Assembly: GCA_910584545.1 (NCBI GenBank)
Contig: CAJUBC010000030.1
Coordinates: 1-27,380, forward strand
Source of the DNA: an uncultured Muribaculaceae bacterium
Lineage (GTDB): Bacteria > Bacteroidota > Bacteroidia > Bacteroidales > Muribaculaceae
Direction of reading: 5' to 3'
DNA length: 27,380 bases
The position numbers were made by a program, and so were the translations under genes. The notes below the pieces were generated by a model. That model saw only the letters and a program-made list of their open reading frames with translations. It was not told the origin of the DNA and searched no databases. Positions 7,708-15,454 of the stretch are shown here, piece by piece (within the stretch, counting starts at the first letter, position 1; each line of letters opens with the position of its first letter).

Positions 7708-8247
7708 TTGACAAAACATTTAGAAAGAATAATCAACCGTGTCGCCGCAGCCGCCATCCCGGTGGTTCTGTCGGCGGCATGCATGTCGTGCAACACCATC
7801 AGCGACGACACCCTGCCGTCGCTGCCGGTGAACATCAACCTCTCGCCCGTAAGCGTCTGGAACACCTACGGAGTGACGGCATTCGGCTCCTACCGCTATT
7901 TCGTGATGCAGCTCGGAGAGCCGTCGGGCTTCCCCTACATAGGGCAGAGCGCCACCGGATTCGGCGGCGTACTGCTGGTCTGCGGCTTCAATCCCTACTC
8001 CACGGATGCCGGAGTGCCCTTGGCCTACGACATGGCATGTCCGGTGGAACGCCGCGCTGAAGTTCGCGTGCGGATGAAACCAACCGACACCTTCCCGGTG
8101 GCCGTCTGCCCCGAATGCGGCTCGACATACGATGTGGTGGAGCTCGGCGGAGCCCCGAAGTCCGGTCCCGCCGTGGGCCGCAAACTCGGCCTGACCCGCT
8201 ACCGCTGCCTTGACGCCGTCAACGGAGGTTATCTGATAATTAACTGA
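7708..8247 (+). CDS. Putative lipoprotein with a Rieske-like fold signature lacking the histidine ligands
   Basis: I take a TTG start at 7708 (179 residues): it gives a basic N-terminus, a hydrophobic helix and a lipobox-like LSAAC with candidate lipid-bearing cysteines at 25 or 28. The same frame is open upstream within the SRPBCC gene but encodes an Arg/His-rich sequence typical of a shadow frame. Residues 107-113 (YDMACPV) and 132-140 (AVCPECGST) line up with the two iron-sulfur motifs of Rieske proteins (CxH and CxxH). The following YDVVELGGAPKSGPA, a later LTRYR and the C-terminal GGYLIIN fit the Rieske fold. The histidines are absent, so a classic 2Fe-2S Rieske cluster is unlikely; zinc binding or a structural role is possible. 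It sits 5 bases before the LysE-fusion gene. Start uncertain. Confidence 0.65.
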   Translation: MTKHLERIINRVAAAAIPVVLSAACMSCNTISDDTLPSLPVNINLSPVSVWNTYGVTAFGSYRYFVMQLGEPSGFPYIGQSATGFGGVLLVCGFNPYSTDAGVPLAYDMACPVERRAEVRVRMKPTDTFPVAVCPECGSTYDVVELGGAPKSGPAVGRKLGLTRYRCLDAVNGGYLIIN

Positions 8248-8252
8248 TTGAT

Positions 8253-9917
8253 ATGAATCCACTCGAGGGAATATGGTATGAACTGTGGCGGGGTCTCGCC
8301 ATCGGAATCATCATCTCGGCCCCTATGGGCCCGGTGGGGATCCTGACCATACAGCGTACTCTCGACAAAGGCCGCAAGACCGGTTTCTTCACCGGCGTAG
8401 GCGCGGCCCTTTCCGACATATTCTACTGTCTGCTCACGGGCTTCGGCCTCTCTTTCATCGAGGATTTCCTGAACGAGAACCAGGACGTTATACAGATTGT
8501 GGGCAGCGCGGTACTACTTATATTCGGCATTTACCTCTTCCGGTCCAATCCGTCACGCACCCTGAAGACACCTAAGGACCCCCAGATCTCACACTCCAAG
8601 AACATACTGAGCGGTTTTCTGTTCACATTCTCAAACCCGCTGATAATCTTCCTGATAATCGGTCTTTTCGCGCGGTTCAACTTCATGCTGCCCGAGCTGA
8701 ATTGGTACGACTATCTTGTTGGTTTCCTCTCGATAGTGGCCGGCGCGCTGTTGTGGTGGTTCTTGGTGACATATCTGGTGGACAAGGTCCGCGGGCACTT
8801 CAACCTGCGCTCGATGTGGCTGATCAACCGCATCACCGGCGGCATCATCATGGCATTCGCGGTGGTGGGCTTCGTGACTGCCATCAGCGGTCTCGCCAAC
8901 GCCTCGGAGCGCACCGAATACTTCAACTCCACCCGAGGATTCGGCACAGCCGGACCGGCCGGAACTCCGCTGACCATCAAGAACAACGGCCCTGACACTG
9001 TGGAATGCCGGCTGCCGATATCATCCGGATTCCTCACCGACTTCAGCTTCCGGCTAACCAACCGGCACAACGCCGCGGCCAAGAGCTATCCATACGTAAG
9101 CAGGGACGGCAAGCGGCAAACCGCGCGACATCCGGGATGGTCTCTGTTCCTGATAGACGGCGACGGCAACAGGATGGATTTCAACGTAATGACAAAGGAT
9201 TCCCCCCTCGACGAGATGATACTTCCGAAAGTGATGATCACGACCGTGACCCCAGCGGGAAGCAAAGACCCGGTTCGCATGAGCTCGGGTCTTGATTGTT
9301 TCTGCGGGGAGAACCGATTCCATTTCGCGGTGGCGGAGACCGCCCGGCTTTACGGCGGCAACCGCACGCAGCATCTGCTTGGCGAGACAGCCCGGTTCAT
9401 TCCAGTGGCAGCAGGGATTGCCGTAGCTCCGGGAGGATGCGTGGAGATCGACCACATATCGGCTGAACTATCCCCTCTCGCAGTCTCGGAGATGGCCCGG
9501 GAGACGCAGTGGAGTGACACCGCGCTTCTGCGTGCGCGACTCGCAAATCCGACAGACGCCATGGAGGGTCTCTGGGAGGTCTACGACCGCCAGCTTGAGG
9601 AGACAATGCTGCGCAGCGGCGGCGATTACCGCGTCGCCATGCTGCGCGACGGCAAGGATTATGAACTGATTTACGTGGGAGGCGCGGAAAAGAATCCATG
9701 GCTCTGGCAACCTGGCATGGTAAAGGCGCGGCTTGCGGCCACGCCTTTCGAAAATGTCTATGATGTAGTCTGGTATGATGCCGGAGTCCATGAAGTACCG
9801 GGCGACATCAAGGCAGAGTTCACTCCCCCATCTCTCCTGTCCCTGTCGTTCATCTCGCAGTCTTCGACATTGAGGCTGAAAAAGATAAGCCTAAAAGACT
9901 GGCCGTCGGCTGAATAA
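8253..9917 (+). CDS. LysE-family permease fused to a large C-terminal domain
   Basis: Residues 1 to about 215 are a LysE/RhtB-type exporter: six hydrophobic segments (about 12-34, 45-68, 78-96, 118-141, 154-177, 192-213) and the family motif SAPMGPVGILTIQRTL at residues 22-37. Such permeases export amino acids or related solutes and are normally about 200 residues long. Here about 340 extra residues follow without a stop. They are soluble and beta-rich, with a tail (about 460-554) containing WEVYDR, a YELIYVGGA-like strand and a WQPGMVKARL segment that reminded me of conserved Bacteroidales domains of unknown function, probably a lectin-like sandwich. The fused part may sense or bind the exported solute, but this is inference. 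The gene ends 6 bases before the stop of a convergent gene. Confidence 0.8.
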   Translation: MNPLEGIWYELWRGLAIGIIISAPMGPVGILTIQRTLDKGRKTGFFTGVGAALSDIFYCLLTGFGLSFIEDFLNENQDVIQIVGSAVLLIFGIYLFRSNPSRTLKTPKDPQISHSKNILSGFLFTFSNPLIIFLIIGLFARFNFMLPELNWYDYLVGFLSIVAGALLWWFLVTYLVDKVRGHFNLRSMWLINRITGGIIMAFAVVGFVTAISGLANASERTEYFNSTRGFGTAGPAGTPLTIKNNGPDTVECRLPISSGFLTDFSFRLTNRHNAAAKSYPYVSRDGKRQTARHPGWSLFLIDGDGNRMDFNVMTKDSPLDEMILPKVMITTVTPAGSKDPVRMSSGLDCFCGENRFHFAVAETARLYGGNRTQHLLGETARFIPVAAGIAVAPGGCVEIDHISAELSPLAVSEMARETQWSDTALLRARLANPTDAMEGLWEVYDRQLEETMLRSGGDYRVAMLRDGKDYELIYVGGAEKNPWLWQPGMVKARLAATPFENVYDVVWYDAGVHEVPGDIKAEFTPPSLLSLSFISQSSTLRLKKISLKDWPSAE

Positions 9918-9923
9918 CAGCCG

Positions 9924-10727
9924 TCACATCGGGCTGCCCGTCAGCAGGGAGCGACCGTTATCGTTGAGAATGCCGGCCTCCATCAGGTCTCCCAAAGGAA
10001 TCCTCACCGTCACCACCCCTTCCGAGTAAGGCGCTATCTCGTAGGGATCATAGCTGAACGTCAGTCCGTCGGAGGTGATGGCGAACTGATCGGAGATTCC
10101 CACCGATTTTATACCGTCCACGAGCGGGACCTTGTCCGCAGTGATGCGGTCGCGGATAAGCTTGAGGAGCTTCCCCTTGTAATCGTCATTGAAGAGATAG
10201 CCGAGACGCACGATCCGACCCTTGTCGACATTATAGTTCACATAGCTTACGGAACTCATGCCGTGCGCAGCCATGCAGGGATAGCTGTCGCGGGTATTCT
10301 CGAAGACCACGACGCGCGGATTCACCATAGTGGCAGACAACATATTGTTCACGTAACCGCATGCCTGGGTGGTGTCAGGATTAAGTTCCGTCACCGTCAT
10401 CCCCTCCGGGAGATTCGGACCGGGGGTATACTCATCTGCATATACTATACCGGATATCTTCATAAGAGTGTCCCTGAGGAGCCGGATGTCATTGTCGCCG
10501 ATATCGCTCGGAAGGACACCCTCGCCGGAGAAGCGCACCAGACTCGATCCGGGAGTGTACTCCACGGAATCTCCGGTGATCTGAGCCACCATATCGTAGG
10601 TGTACGACTCGAATTTCAGTATCTTACCGGACTGCGCGGCCTCTTCCTCACCCTTCTTGCCGCCGCAGGCCGCAAGCAGGGGAAGCACCACAATCAGCAG
10701 TCCCCATCTCACATATTTTCTATTCAT
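9924..10727 (-). CDS. DUF3298/RsiV-like lipoprotein
   Basis: The 267-residue product begins with a lipoprotein signal (MNRKYVRWGLLIVVLPLLAAC), with Cys21 the likely lipidated residue, followed by a short charged linker. Its C-terminal half resembles DUF3298, as found in RsiV-type anti-sigma factors and PdaC-type cell-wall enzymes; the segment FAITSDGLTFSYDPYEIAPYSEG is characteristic. No catalytic residues were recognised, so the role in the envelope is unknown. It is 85 bases downstream of the TPM-protein gene on the same strand. The short AAAACAG(AG)GTAAAAG-like sequence is duplicated just before its start. It is convergent with the LysE fusion, whose stop is only 6 bases away. Confidence 0.8.
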   Translation of the reverse strand: MNRKYVRWGLLIVVLPLLAACGGKKGEEEAAQSGKILKFESYTYDMVAQITGDSVEYTPGSSLVRFSGEGVLPSDIGDNDIRLLRDTLMKISGIVYADEYTPGPNLPEGMTVTELNPDTTQACGYVNNMLSATMVNPRVVVFENTRDSYPCMAAHGMSSVSYVNYNVDKGRIVRLGYLFNDDYKGKLLKLIRDRITADKVPLVDGIKSVGISDQFAITSDGLTFSYDPYEIAPYSEGVVTVRIPLGDLMEAGILNDNGRSLLTGSPM

Positions 10728-10812
10728 CTTTTACCTCTGTTTTAAAACTTTTACCTGTTTTTTCTTAATAACCTGTTCTCAGGTCAAATGTTATATGTGG
10801 ATGCAAAAAAAG

Positions 10813-12093
10813 TTACCAACTGCCTCCGCCTCCGCCTCCGCCGGTGGAGCCTCCGCCGAAACCTCCGCCGAAGCCGCCCCCACCTCCTCCTCGACCGGAG
10901 GCGCCGAGTGCCGCGCCGAGTGCCGCCGCGGCGAATGCCCCGTCATCCCTGCGCGGGATGCGATAACGCTTCGAGTCGCGATACCGGCAGTACCTGCATT
11001 CATATACTTTCTCGCCGACACCCTCGCGACGTGTTGTGGGAGGAACGAGTATATTGTCCTGAGTAAGTCCGTATGCCACGGTATGGCAGCTGGGGCATTC
11101 GGCGTATTTCTTCTGGTCAGACCTGAAAGCGAACCTTTTGACGGAACCGCACCTGGGACATTCCCAGACATCGTAGTCGACGGTCTTGAGCCTCTCCTCA
11201 AGATCCTGAGAGTCGGAGAGAAGCTCGTTGTCCTCCTTCTCGCCGAGGCGTTTCATCTTCGAGCCGCACTGGTCGCAGCGCACGCGACCGAGGCGGTTGC
11301 GCCGGTAAGCGATAAAGGCTATCAGCAGGAATACCAGACCCGCGCCGGCGGAGAGCACCGCGACTACTATATATGTCGACATGCGCCGGTGCCAGTAGCG
11401 GGCCTTACCGTAGCGGTCGTATCGGCGTGCGGTCCGGAAGTCCGAGACGATAAGCACAAGGCCTAACAGGAAAACCACGCCAACCACGAAATAGCCAAGC
11501 ATCCATAAAGCCCCGCTGTCGATGGCCTCCACCTGTCCGCCGACATTGTCCGGCTGGGCACTGCGGAGTTCCCCGGCGACAGCAGGGTCGGAGATCGCCG
11601 TAGCCATGAGGGCGGTAGCCTCATCCACAGCGGCGTTGATATCGTTCTCCTTCATATTGGGGATCACCGTCTTGCGTATGATCTCGGTGCAGGCGATGTC
11701 GGTGAGCACTCCCTCCATGCCGTAGCCGGTGGTGATGAACGCGCTCCGTTGTTCAGGGGCGATCACGAGGAGTGCGCCGTTATCCCTGTCGCTCTTGCCT
11801 ATCTTCCAAAGGCTGAAGAGACGGACGCTCCACTCCTGGACGGTTTCGTCATCACCGATGTCGGGCGGAAGAGCCACCACTACCTCGGCTGAGGTATTCT
11901 TCCGCAGGTCGGAAAGCCGACGGTTGACTATAGACCTGGTTTCCGCACTGAGCAGCCCCGCAGGGTCGGAGACATACTGGCTGCGGTCAGCCACCTGTAC
12001 GTTCGGCATCTCCTCCGGAGACACCGGCCCCGCCGCGATGGCTGTAAAGCAGACGAACGCGGCGAAAATCATCATCAATATCTTCTTTGTCAT
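10813..12093 (-). CDS. TPM-domain (YgcG-like) membrane protein with two zinc-ribbon-like modules and a glycine-rich tail
   Basis: The 426-residue product has, in order: a signal peptide (1-21); a TPM domain (about 35-170, VSDPAGLLSAE and later GALLVIAPEQRSAFITTGYG); a transmembrane helix at 195-217; a basic loop; a second helix at 240-263; four CxxC knuckles at 273/276, 312/315, 333/336 and 366/369; and a GGG/GGS-rich tail ending GGGGSW (401-426). YgcG-type proteins share the TPM domain, helices and glycine tail. TPM domains occur in envelope proteins and in a photosystem II maintenance factor; the function here is not known. The paired knuckles suggest two zinc ribbons. Which side of the membrane they face is ambiguous, because both flanks of helix 2 are basic. 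It is 18 bases after the dGTPase homologue and probably shares its promoter. Confidence 0.85.
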   Translation of the reverse strand: MTKKILMMIFAAFVCFTAIAAGPVSPEEMPNVQVADRSQYVSDPAGLLSAETRSIVNRRLSDLRKNTSAEVVVALPPDIGDDETVQEWSVRLFSLWKIGKSDRDNGALLVIAPEQRSAFITTGYGMEGVLTDIACTEIIRKTVIPNMKENDINAAVDEATALMATAISDPAVAGELRSAQPDNVGGQVEAIDSGALWMLGYFVVGVVFLLGLVLIVSDFRTARRYDRYGKARYWHRRMSTYIVVAVLSAGAGLVFLLIAFIAYRRNRLGRVRCDQCGSKMKRLGEKEDNELLSDSQDLEERLKTVDYDVWECPRCGSVKRFAFRSDQKKYAECPSCHTVAYGLTQDNILVPPTTRREGVGEKVYECRYCRYRDSKRYRIPRRDDGAFAAAALGAALGASGRGGGGGGFGGGFGGGSTGGGGGGGSW

Positions 12094-12111
12094 AATATCA
12101 ACTACTCTATA

Positions 12112-13434
12112 TCAAACAGCCGGGAGGCTGTGTCCGTTCAGTTTGCGGTAAAGGTCGAGGGCATACACATCGGTCATGCCCGATATATGGTCGAGCACGC
12201 TCTGCAGACGGTCGTAGAGCGAATCCGCGCGTGTGTCATACTGACGCGGCACCGCGTTGAGCAGAAGCCGCGAATAGTTCCGGTCCGGATTGGTCACCGC
12301 CTCGACGAGAGCCTCCATCAGGCTGGTGAGGATATGGTTACCGGCCAGCTCGATGTTGACCACATCGGGAGCGCAGTATATCCGGTTGCCGGCCACCTCG
12401 GCGCATGCGGCGTAGGCATCGCGCAGACGCGGATCCATTCCGGCCACAAGGCTTCCTGAAAACTCACCGCGCAGAATCCTCTCCTCTGCGGCGGAAAAGA
12501 CCTCGGCGCAACTCTCCACCATCTCTCCGATGGAGATAGATCGTAGATAGGCTATTTTCTCGTTGGGGTCTTCAAGGCGCGCCATCGAGCGCTCGATGCG
12601 GGGCCTGCGCTCTGCGGGGAAGAAGTCGAGGAGAAGGCCGCTCACCTCATGGAGGGAGAGAATCTTAAGTTTGTGGGCATCCTCGAGGTCCATTATCTGA
12701 TAGCAGATGTCGTCGGCCGCCTCCATGATATACACGAGTGGATGGCGGGAGAAAACGCCCGGAGCGAGTTCCGGGATACCGAGCTGGACGGCAACCTTCC
12801 GGTAGATCTCCTCCTCGCTCTGAAAGAATCCGAACTTACCCTTACTGCCGGAATGGAGCGATGTGTAGGGATATTTCACTATGGAGGCGAGCGTACTGTA
12901 GGTCATGGCCATGCCTCCGCGGCGGCGTCCCTTGAACTCATGGGTCAGAAGCCGGAATGAGTTGGCATTGCCCTCGAAATTTATCAGGTCCGACCACTGC
13001 TGTCCGGTGAGCCGGTCTCGGAAGCGGCTGCCGGGTCCCTCGCTGAAGAAAGCCGAGATGGTCTTCTCTCCGCCATGCCCGAAGGGGGGATTCCCCATGT
13101 CGTGGCAGAGACAGGCAGCCGCCACGATGTCGCGGACATCGGCGAGCTTGCGCAGTATGTCGGGATCGCTGTATTTGCCGCTGAGGCGGATGGCCACCTC
13201 GTTGGCGAGCGACCGGCCCACCGACGATACCTCGAGACTGTGTGTCAGACGGTTGTGGACAAACACGCTGCCCGGAAGCGGGAACACCTGCGTCTTGTTC
13301 TGCAGCCGGCGGAAAGGGGATGAGAAGATCAGACGGTCGTAGTCGCGCTGGAAATCGGAGCGCGTGTGATGCCGATCGTCATGGTATTCCTCCATGCCGA
13401 GCCGCTTGTCGCAGATAAGCCTGCCCCAGTCCAT
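12112..13434 (-). CDS. dgt: dGTPase-type HD-domain triphosphohydrolase
   Basis: Homologue of deoxyguanosinetriphosphate triphosphohydrolase, which converts dGTP to deoxyguanosine and triphosphate and so influences dNTP pools. From the start MDWGRLI the chain is 440 residues. HNRLTHSLEVSSVGRSL begins at residue 60 (His65) and CHDMGNPPFGHGGE (His111-Asp112) completes the metal-binding HD signature, and FRRLQNKTQVFPLPGS (41-56) is typical. The ATG at 13434 was chosen because it gives the family-typical N-terminus; another in-frame ATG at 13473 would add 13 residues (MKSGKENAAGGAA) and crosses a run of seven C (13440-13446). Likely first gene of a three-gene minus-strand operon. Confidence 0.92.
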   Translation of the reverse strand: MDWGRLICDKRLGMEEYHDDRHHTRSDFQRDYDRLIFSSPFRRLQNKTQVFPLPGSVFVHNRLTHSLEVSSVGRSLANEVAIRLSGKYSDPDILRKLADVRDIVAAACLCHDMGNPPFGHGGEKTISAFFSEGPGSRFRDRLTGQQWSDLINFEGNANSFRLLTHEFKGRRRGGMAMTYSTLASIVKYPYTSLHSGSKGKFGFFQSEEEIYRKVAVQLGIPELAPGVFSRHPLVYIMEAADDICYQIMDLEDAHKLKILSLHEVSGLLLDFFPAERRPRIERSMARLEDPNEKIAYLRSISIGEMVESCAEVFSAAEERILRGEFSGSLVAGMDPRLRDAYAACAEVAGNRIYCAPDVVNIELAGNHILTSLMEALVEAVTNPDRNYSRLLLNAVPRQYDTRADSLYDRLQSVLDHISGMTDVYALDLYRKLNGHSLPAV

Positions 13435-13495
13435 CGCGGCCCCCCCAGCCGCATTCTCTTTGCCACTCTTCATTGTTTATTAAGATTTCAGACTT

Positions 13496-13503
13496 CAAAT
13501 TTA
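13496..13503 (-). promoter_or_regulatory. Candidate -7 element upstream of dgt
   Basis: On the minus strand this reads TAAATTTG, an exact TAnnTTTG match. It lies about 23 bases before the upstream dgt ATG and 62 before the preferred one. No convincing TTTG -33 element was found at the expected spacing, so the assignment is tentative. No exact TAnnTTTG was found on the plus strand ahead of porT. Confidence 0.4.
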
Positions 13504-13656
13504 ACTAAAAAAGCTGAGATAACGCATTGCAAGCGCATAAAAATTGGAGCAAATATTTAAACAGGTATCGGTCTGAGGCAACTTCGGGCATCTTTACGGA
13601 ATAATAAAAAGAGGCAATGGAGCGTTAAATAAGAGTTTAAAACAAATCTGGCAGAG

Positions 13657-14418
13657 ATGGGACAGAACCAGGGGAACATATCAGGAATGCACCGCGCGCG
13701 GCGGAGGGTGATTGTGACGATGCTCGCCGTGATGGCGTTGTTAGTCTCGGCGATTCCGGCCTCGGCGCGTCCCGGCGACAAGATACTCAACCGCCCGTAT
13801 GCCGACCAGAAACTCCTGCACCTCGGTTTCTCCATAGGCATGAGCCTGCAGAACCTGAAATTCACGCACAACGGCTACGAGACCCCCGAGGGCCAGCAAT
13901 GGTTCGCCGAAGTCCCCGCCTGGGCACCGGGAATCAACGTCAACGTACTCGCAGACCTGCGTCTGCACCGCTACTTCAACCTCCGCTTCTCGCCCGGCAT
14001 GTCGTTCGGCAGCAAGAACGTCCACTTCATCGACGCGCGCTCCGGCACCAAGACCACACAGGACATCAAGAGCGTCTACGTGATGCTCCCCCTCGACCTC
14101 AAGATCTCTGGCGACCGCTACTTCAACTCCCGCCCGTATGTCACGGTAGGGGGCATGGGAGTCTTCGACGTAAGCAAGCGCCAGTCGAGCTACCTGCAGT
14201 TCAACACCGCCGACGCCTACCTCACCGTAGGGCTCGGATGCGACTTCTATCTACCGTTCTTCAAATTGATTCCGGAGGTGAAATTCTGCTTCGGACTCAC
14301 CGACATACTGCGCCACAAACGCCCCGACCTCGAGGATGACCCGGAGACCTATAAGATCACGCAGAGCCTCTCGAAAGTAAGGAGCAACATGGTGATAATC
14401 AACTTCTACTTCGAATAA
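13657..14418 (+). CDS. porT: PorT/SprT-like outer-membrane beta-barrel protein of the T9SS
   Basis: PorT is an outer-membrane barrel needed for T9SS secretion. The 253-residue product has a basic N-terminus and hydrophobic core ending in an ASA-type cleavage site near residue 36. It then shows the PorT-like opening (NRPYADQKLLHLGFSIGMSLQNLKF, overlapping residues about 46-70), alternating beta strands, and a C-terminus VIINFYFE that ends in an aromatic plus charged residue as barrel proteins do. An internal ATG at 13687 (MHRARRRV) gives a more ordinary signal peptide and may be the true start. It is directly upstream of porP in the same orientation, heading the T9SS block, which supports the call. 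Confidence 0.8.
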   Translation: MGQNQGNISGMHRARRRVIVTMLAVMALLVSAIPASARPGDKILNRPYADQKLLHLGFSIGMSLQNLKFTHNGYETPEGQQWFAEVPAWAPGINVNVLADLRLHRYFNLRFSPGMSFGSKNVHFIDARSGTKTTQDIKSVYVMLPLDLKISGDRYFNSRPYVTVGGMGVFDVSKRQSSYLQFNTADAYLTVGLGCDFYLPFFKLIPEVKFCFGLTDILRHKRPDLEDDPETYKITQSLSKVRSNMVIINFYFE

Positions 14419-14456
14419 CATTGACCCCGCATAGCAGCGACAGAACATTCAGCACG

Positions 14457-15449
14457 ATGAAGCCAACCAACCTCCTGATCCGGACCGCAGTCCTCCTCAT
14501 AGCACTCATGACGTGGGCGGGGGCCATGGCCCAGAGCGACGTGCAGTTCACCCAGTACTGGGCGGTGCCCACGTACTACAACCCGGCCTACACCGGACAG
14601 GTGGACTTCATCCGCATCCGGGGCGGCGCGCGCCTGCAGTGGATCGGCATCGAGAACGCCCCCCGCAGCTTCATGGGAGCCGCAGACATGCCTGTGAAAC
14701 TCGGCAAGAAGAGCCGCCTCGGCATAGGTGTCAACGTGGCGCAGGAGTCGCTCGGACTCTTCCGCAACCTCGGGGTCAACGCGCAGGTGAGCTATAAGTT
14801 CCGCTTTCTGAAGGGGACCTGGAGCGTCGGTGTCCAGCCGGCCTACTACAACTCCAAGTTCCTCGGCTCGGAGGTCTACATCCCCGAGGGTGACGATTTC
14901 CACAATCCCGCCGACGAGGCCATCCCGACGCAGGACGTGACCGGAAACGCCTTCGACCTCTCCGCCGGAATCTCCTACTCCCATAAGTATTTCAACGTGG
15001 GAGTGTCCTGCCTGCACATACTCAGCCCCACCGTTGAGCTCACCAAAGAGACCAGCCAGGAGACTGAAAACGCGCAGTACGAGACCACGCTGCCGAGGCA
15101 GTTCTATTTTACCGCCGACGGCAATATTCCAATCAAAAACTCGTTATTCTCATTGCAACCGTCGATGCTGGTCCGCACCGATTTTTCCCGGTTTTCGGCC
15201 GAGGTGACCATGCGGGCCACATTCAACAAATTCCTCTCTTTCGGATTGGGCTACAGATACAAGGATGCCGTGAGCGCCATGATCGGGGCCGAATTCAAGA
15301 ACTTTTTTCTGGGCTATTCCTACGATTACTCGACCTCTGCCATCAACAGGGCCTCTTCGGGGAGCCACGAGATAGTGGCAGGCTACATGATAAAGCTCAA
15401 CTTCGGAGAGAAAAACAAGAATAAACACCGTTCCATTCGAATAATGTAA
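14457..15449 (+). CDS. porP: PorP/SprF family T9SS outer-membrane protein
   Basis: PorP/SprF proteins are outer-membrane barrels of the T9SS that can bind the gliding/secretion machinery or anchor secreted adhesins. From the ATG at 14457 the product is 330 residues with a signal peptide ending AMAQ (about residue 25). The mature N-terminus SDVQFTQYWAVPTYYNPAYTG is the PorP/SprF hallmark, followed by many amphipathic strands and SYDYSTSAINRASSGSHEI near the end, also typical. The frame is open from a TTG at 14421, but the ATG begins the signal peptide cleanly. Its place immediately before gldK is the usual T9SS order. Confidence 0.93.
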   Translation: MKPTNLLIRTAVLLIALMTWAGAMAQSDVQFTQYWAVPTYYNPAYTGQVDFIRIRGGARLQWIGIENAPRSFMGAADMPVKLGKKSRLGIGVNVAQESLGLFRNLGVNAQVSYKFRFLKGTWSVGVQPAYYNSKFLGSEVYIPEGDDFHNPADEAIPTQDVTGNAFDLSAGISYSHKYFNVGVSCLHILSPTVELTKETSQETENAQYETTLPRQFYFTADGNIPIKNSLFSLQPSMLVRTDFSRFSAEVTMRATFNKFLSFGLGYRYKDAVSAMIGAEFKNFFLGYSYDYSTSAINRASSGSHEIVAGYMIKLNFGEKNKNKHRSIRIM

Positions 15450-15454
15450 CGACA

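Noticed and set aside
10771..10784. Possible terminator between the TPM gene and the DUF3298 lipoprotein
   Set aside because: ACCTG/CAGGT is only a 5-base-pair stem and no T-run follows on the minus strand.
12112..13434. dGTPase homologue as an anti-phage defence gene
   Set aside because: Although some dGTPases act in defence, sequence and context look housekeeping; no other defence gene is nearby.
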